Shown here: one piece after another, positions 62,978 through 64,000 of the stretch
Numbering within the stretch: the stretch's first letter is position 1
Layout of the letters: every line of letters begins with the position of its first letter
NCBI RefSeq assembly: GCF_902859935.1
Contig: NZ_CADIKI010000001.1
Location: forward strand, 62,001 to 126,000
Direction: 5' to 3'
DNA from: Paraburkholderia fynbosensis
Lineage (GTDB): Bacteria > Pseudomonadota > Gammaproteobacteria > Burkholderiales > Burkholderiaceae
DNA: 64,000 bases
Notes under the pieces: model-generated
Told to the model about the DNA's origin: nothing
Database searches by the model: none
Seen by the model: only the letters and a program-made list of their open reading frames with translations
Position numbers and translations under genes: made by a program

Positions 62978-64000
62978 ATGACTGCCAGCGCATTGCCCCT
63001 CGCGCCCTCCCATTCCCGCATCGTGCAGCTCGACGGTTTGCGCGCCATCGCCGTGCTCGCGGTGTTCGCGCAGCACGCATTGAAAGCGCCGCTGTGGATG
63101 GGCGTCGATCTGTTTTTTGTCCTGAGCGGCTTTCTGATCAGCGGCATCCTGCTCGATCGCAAGGACCGCGGGCAATCCTATTTCCGCTACTTCTACGCAC
63201 GCCGCGCGCGGCGCATCCTGCCGCCGTATCTGCTGCTGATGGTTGTGTCGTCGCTGCTGTTCGGCCTCGCGTGGGCGCAGCACTGGTACTGGTATGCGTT
63301 TTTCGCGACCAATATCGGCGACGCGCTCAATCAGAGCGGTCACGACAGCCTCAACGTGCTGTGGTCGCTCGCGGTCGAAGAGCAGTTCTACATCGTCTGG
63401 CCGTTCGTGATCCTGCTCGTGCCCGAGCGTCTGCTCGGCTACGTGGCGGCCGCCCTGATCGTGCTGGTGCCGGTGCTGCGCGCCGTGGCCACGCCATGGT
63501 TCGACTCGTTCTGGCCCATCTATTACCTGACGCCGTTCCGCATGGACCTGCTCGCGGCCGGTGCGCTGCTCGCGGTGGCGGTGCGGCGCGACCGCCAGGC
63601 GCTCGAGCCGTTCAAGTGGCTCGCGGTGCTCGGTTTCTTCGCCGCGCTCGCCGTGCTGGCGTGGCTGCATCTGCACTTTCCGCGGTTTCGCGCGGCCAAT
63701 ACGCCGCTGTCCAATGCCGGGCTCTACAGCGTTTCGTTGGTGCTTTGTACTTCCGTCGTGGTCATCGCCCTGCAAAGCAAGGGCATCGTCAAACGGCTGT
63801 TGTGCAATCCCGTGCTGGTCTATATCGGCACCATCAGCTACACGATTTACCTGATTCACCTGAGCGTGCTGTACGTGCTGTGGCCGCTACATCTGAACCG
63901 TTATCTGAGCGCTGGCTGTGCGCTCGCGATTACGCTCGCCTACGCGAGCATCACGTGGTTCGCATTCGAGAAGCGGTTGATTTTCGGTGCGCGCGGCAAG
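62978..64000 (+). CDS. membrane acyltransferase, OafA type (3' end outside window)
   Basis: An open frame from ATG 62978 to the window end, 341 residues without a stop. It is an acyltransferase-3 family protein: LDGLRAIAVLAVFAQHA has the family Arg and His, DLFFVLSGFLISGILLDR and SLAVEEQFYIVWPF follow, and YTIYLIHLSVLYVL is near the end. About nine helices are seen. An earlier ATG at 62967 stops after four codons. It would acylate a sugar of the same polysaccharide and is the second such enzyme here. Confidence 0.9.
   Translation, partial: MTASALPLAPSHSRIVQLDGLRAIAVLAVFAQHALKAPLWMGVDLFFVLSGFLISGILLDRKDRGQSYFRYFYARRARRILPPYLLLMVVSSLLFGLAWAQHWYWYAFFATNIGDALNQSGHDSLNVLWSLAVEEQFYIVWPFVILLVPERLLGYVAAALIVLVPVLRAVATPWFDSFWPIYYLTPFRMDLLAAGALLAVAVRRDRQALEPFKWLAVLGFFAALAVLAWLHLHFPRFRAANTPLSNAGLYSVSLVLCTSVVVIALQSKGIVKRLLCNPVLVYIGTISYTIYLIHLSVLYVLWPLHLNRYLSAGCALAITLAYASITWFAFEKRLIFGARGK

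Overview
The window is high-GC DNA with gene content and gene order typical of Burkholderiaceae; Paraburkholderia is the most likely genus, but the species cannot be fixed from the sequence alone. I recognise about 50 genes. There are no rRNA, tRNA, CRISPR or IS elements that I can support. Most of the window is metabolic and cell-envelope genes in short operons. Many long antisense reading frames are GC-driven shadows and are left out.

Layout. 1-5.1 kb: end of a 2-aminoethylphosphonate pathway (phnW C-terminus, phnX), a LysR regulator, a cytosine-deaminase-like amidohydrolase and a GAF-GGDEF protein. 5.1-7.6 kb: divergent LysR/SDR pair with a terminator, then a small orphan gene. 7.6-13 kb: coupled operon DUF2760 - Hsp70-like - Hsp70-like/DUF3731. 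13.3-15.8 kb: a tyrosine recombinase and a KfrA-like coiled-coil DNA-binding protein diverge from an AT-rich gap with a perfect 11-bp palindrome. 16-19.5 kb: azoreductase, secreted cupin, small lipoprotein, MFS transporter. 19.9-28.2 kb: PBP1a-like enzyme divergent from fabV, a cysteine-hydrolase-like gene converging on a Rap1a/Tai-like gene, GST, LysR, trans-aconitate methyltransferase, orphan.

28.2-37 kb is a module for amine use: porin, APC permease, AraC regulator, copper amine oxidase, membrane protein and aldehyde dehydrogenase. Together they would import an aromatic amine and convert it to the aldehyde and then the acid. 37.1-38 kb: SRPBCC-ArsR operon with operator-like repeats. 38.3-47.2 kb: assimilatory nitrate operon nirB-nirD-nas-narK, read right to left. 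Its large nitrate reductase is fused to a CysJ-like flavoprotein, and a very strong terminator hairpin in the nirB leader suggests attenuation control. 47.5-48.7 kb: a decayed GAF/histidine-kinase pseudogene beside an intact single-domain response regulator.

48.7-53 kb: MOSC protein, glcG-like gene, malate synthase G with a strong terminator. 53-64 kb: surface polysaccharide genes (galU, two acyltransferases, Wzx-like flippase, double glycosyltransferase, secreted NHL-like protein). The last acyltransferase runs off the window. The flippase may carry a 12-bp tandem-repeat N-terminal extension.

The items most worth follow-up are the nirB leader hairpin, the histidine-kinase pseudogene, the hydrolase/Tai-like convergent pair, the recombinase-KfrA palindrome pair, the double-Hsp70 operon and the repeat-coded flippase N-terminus.
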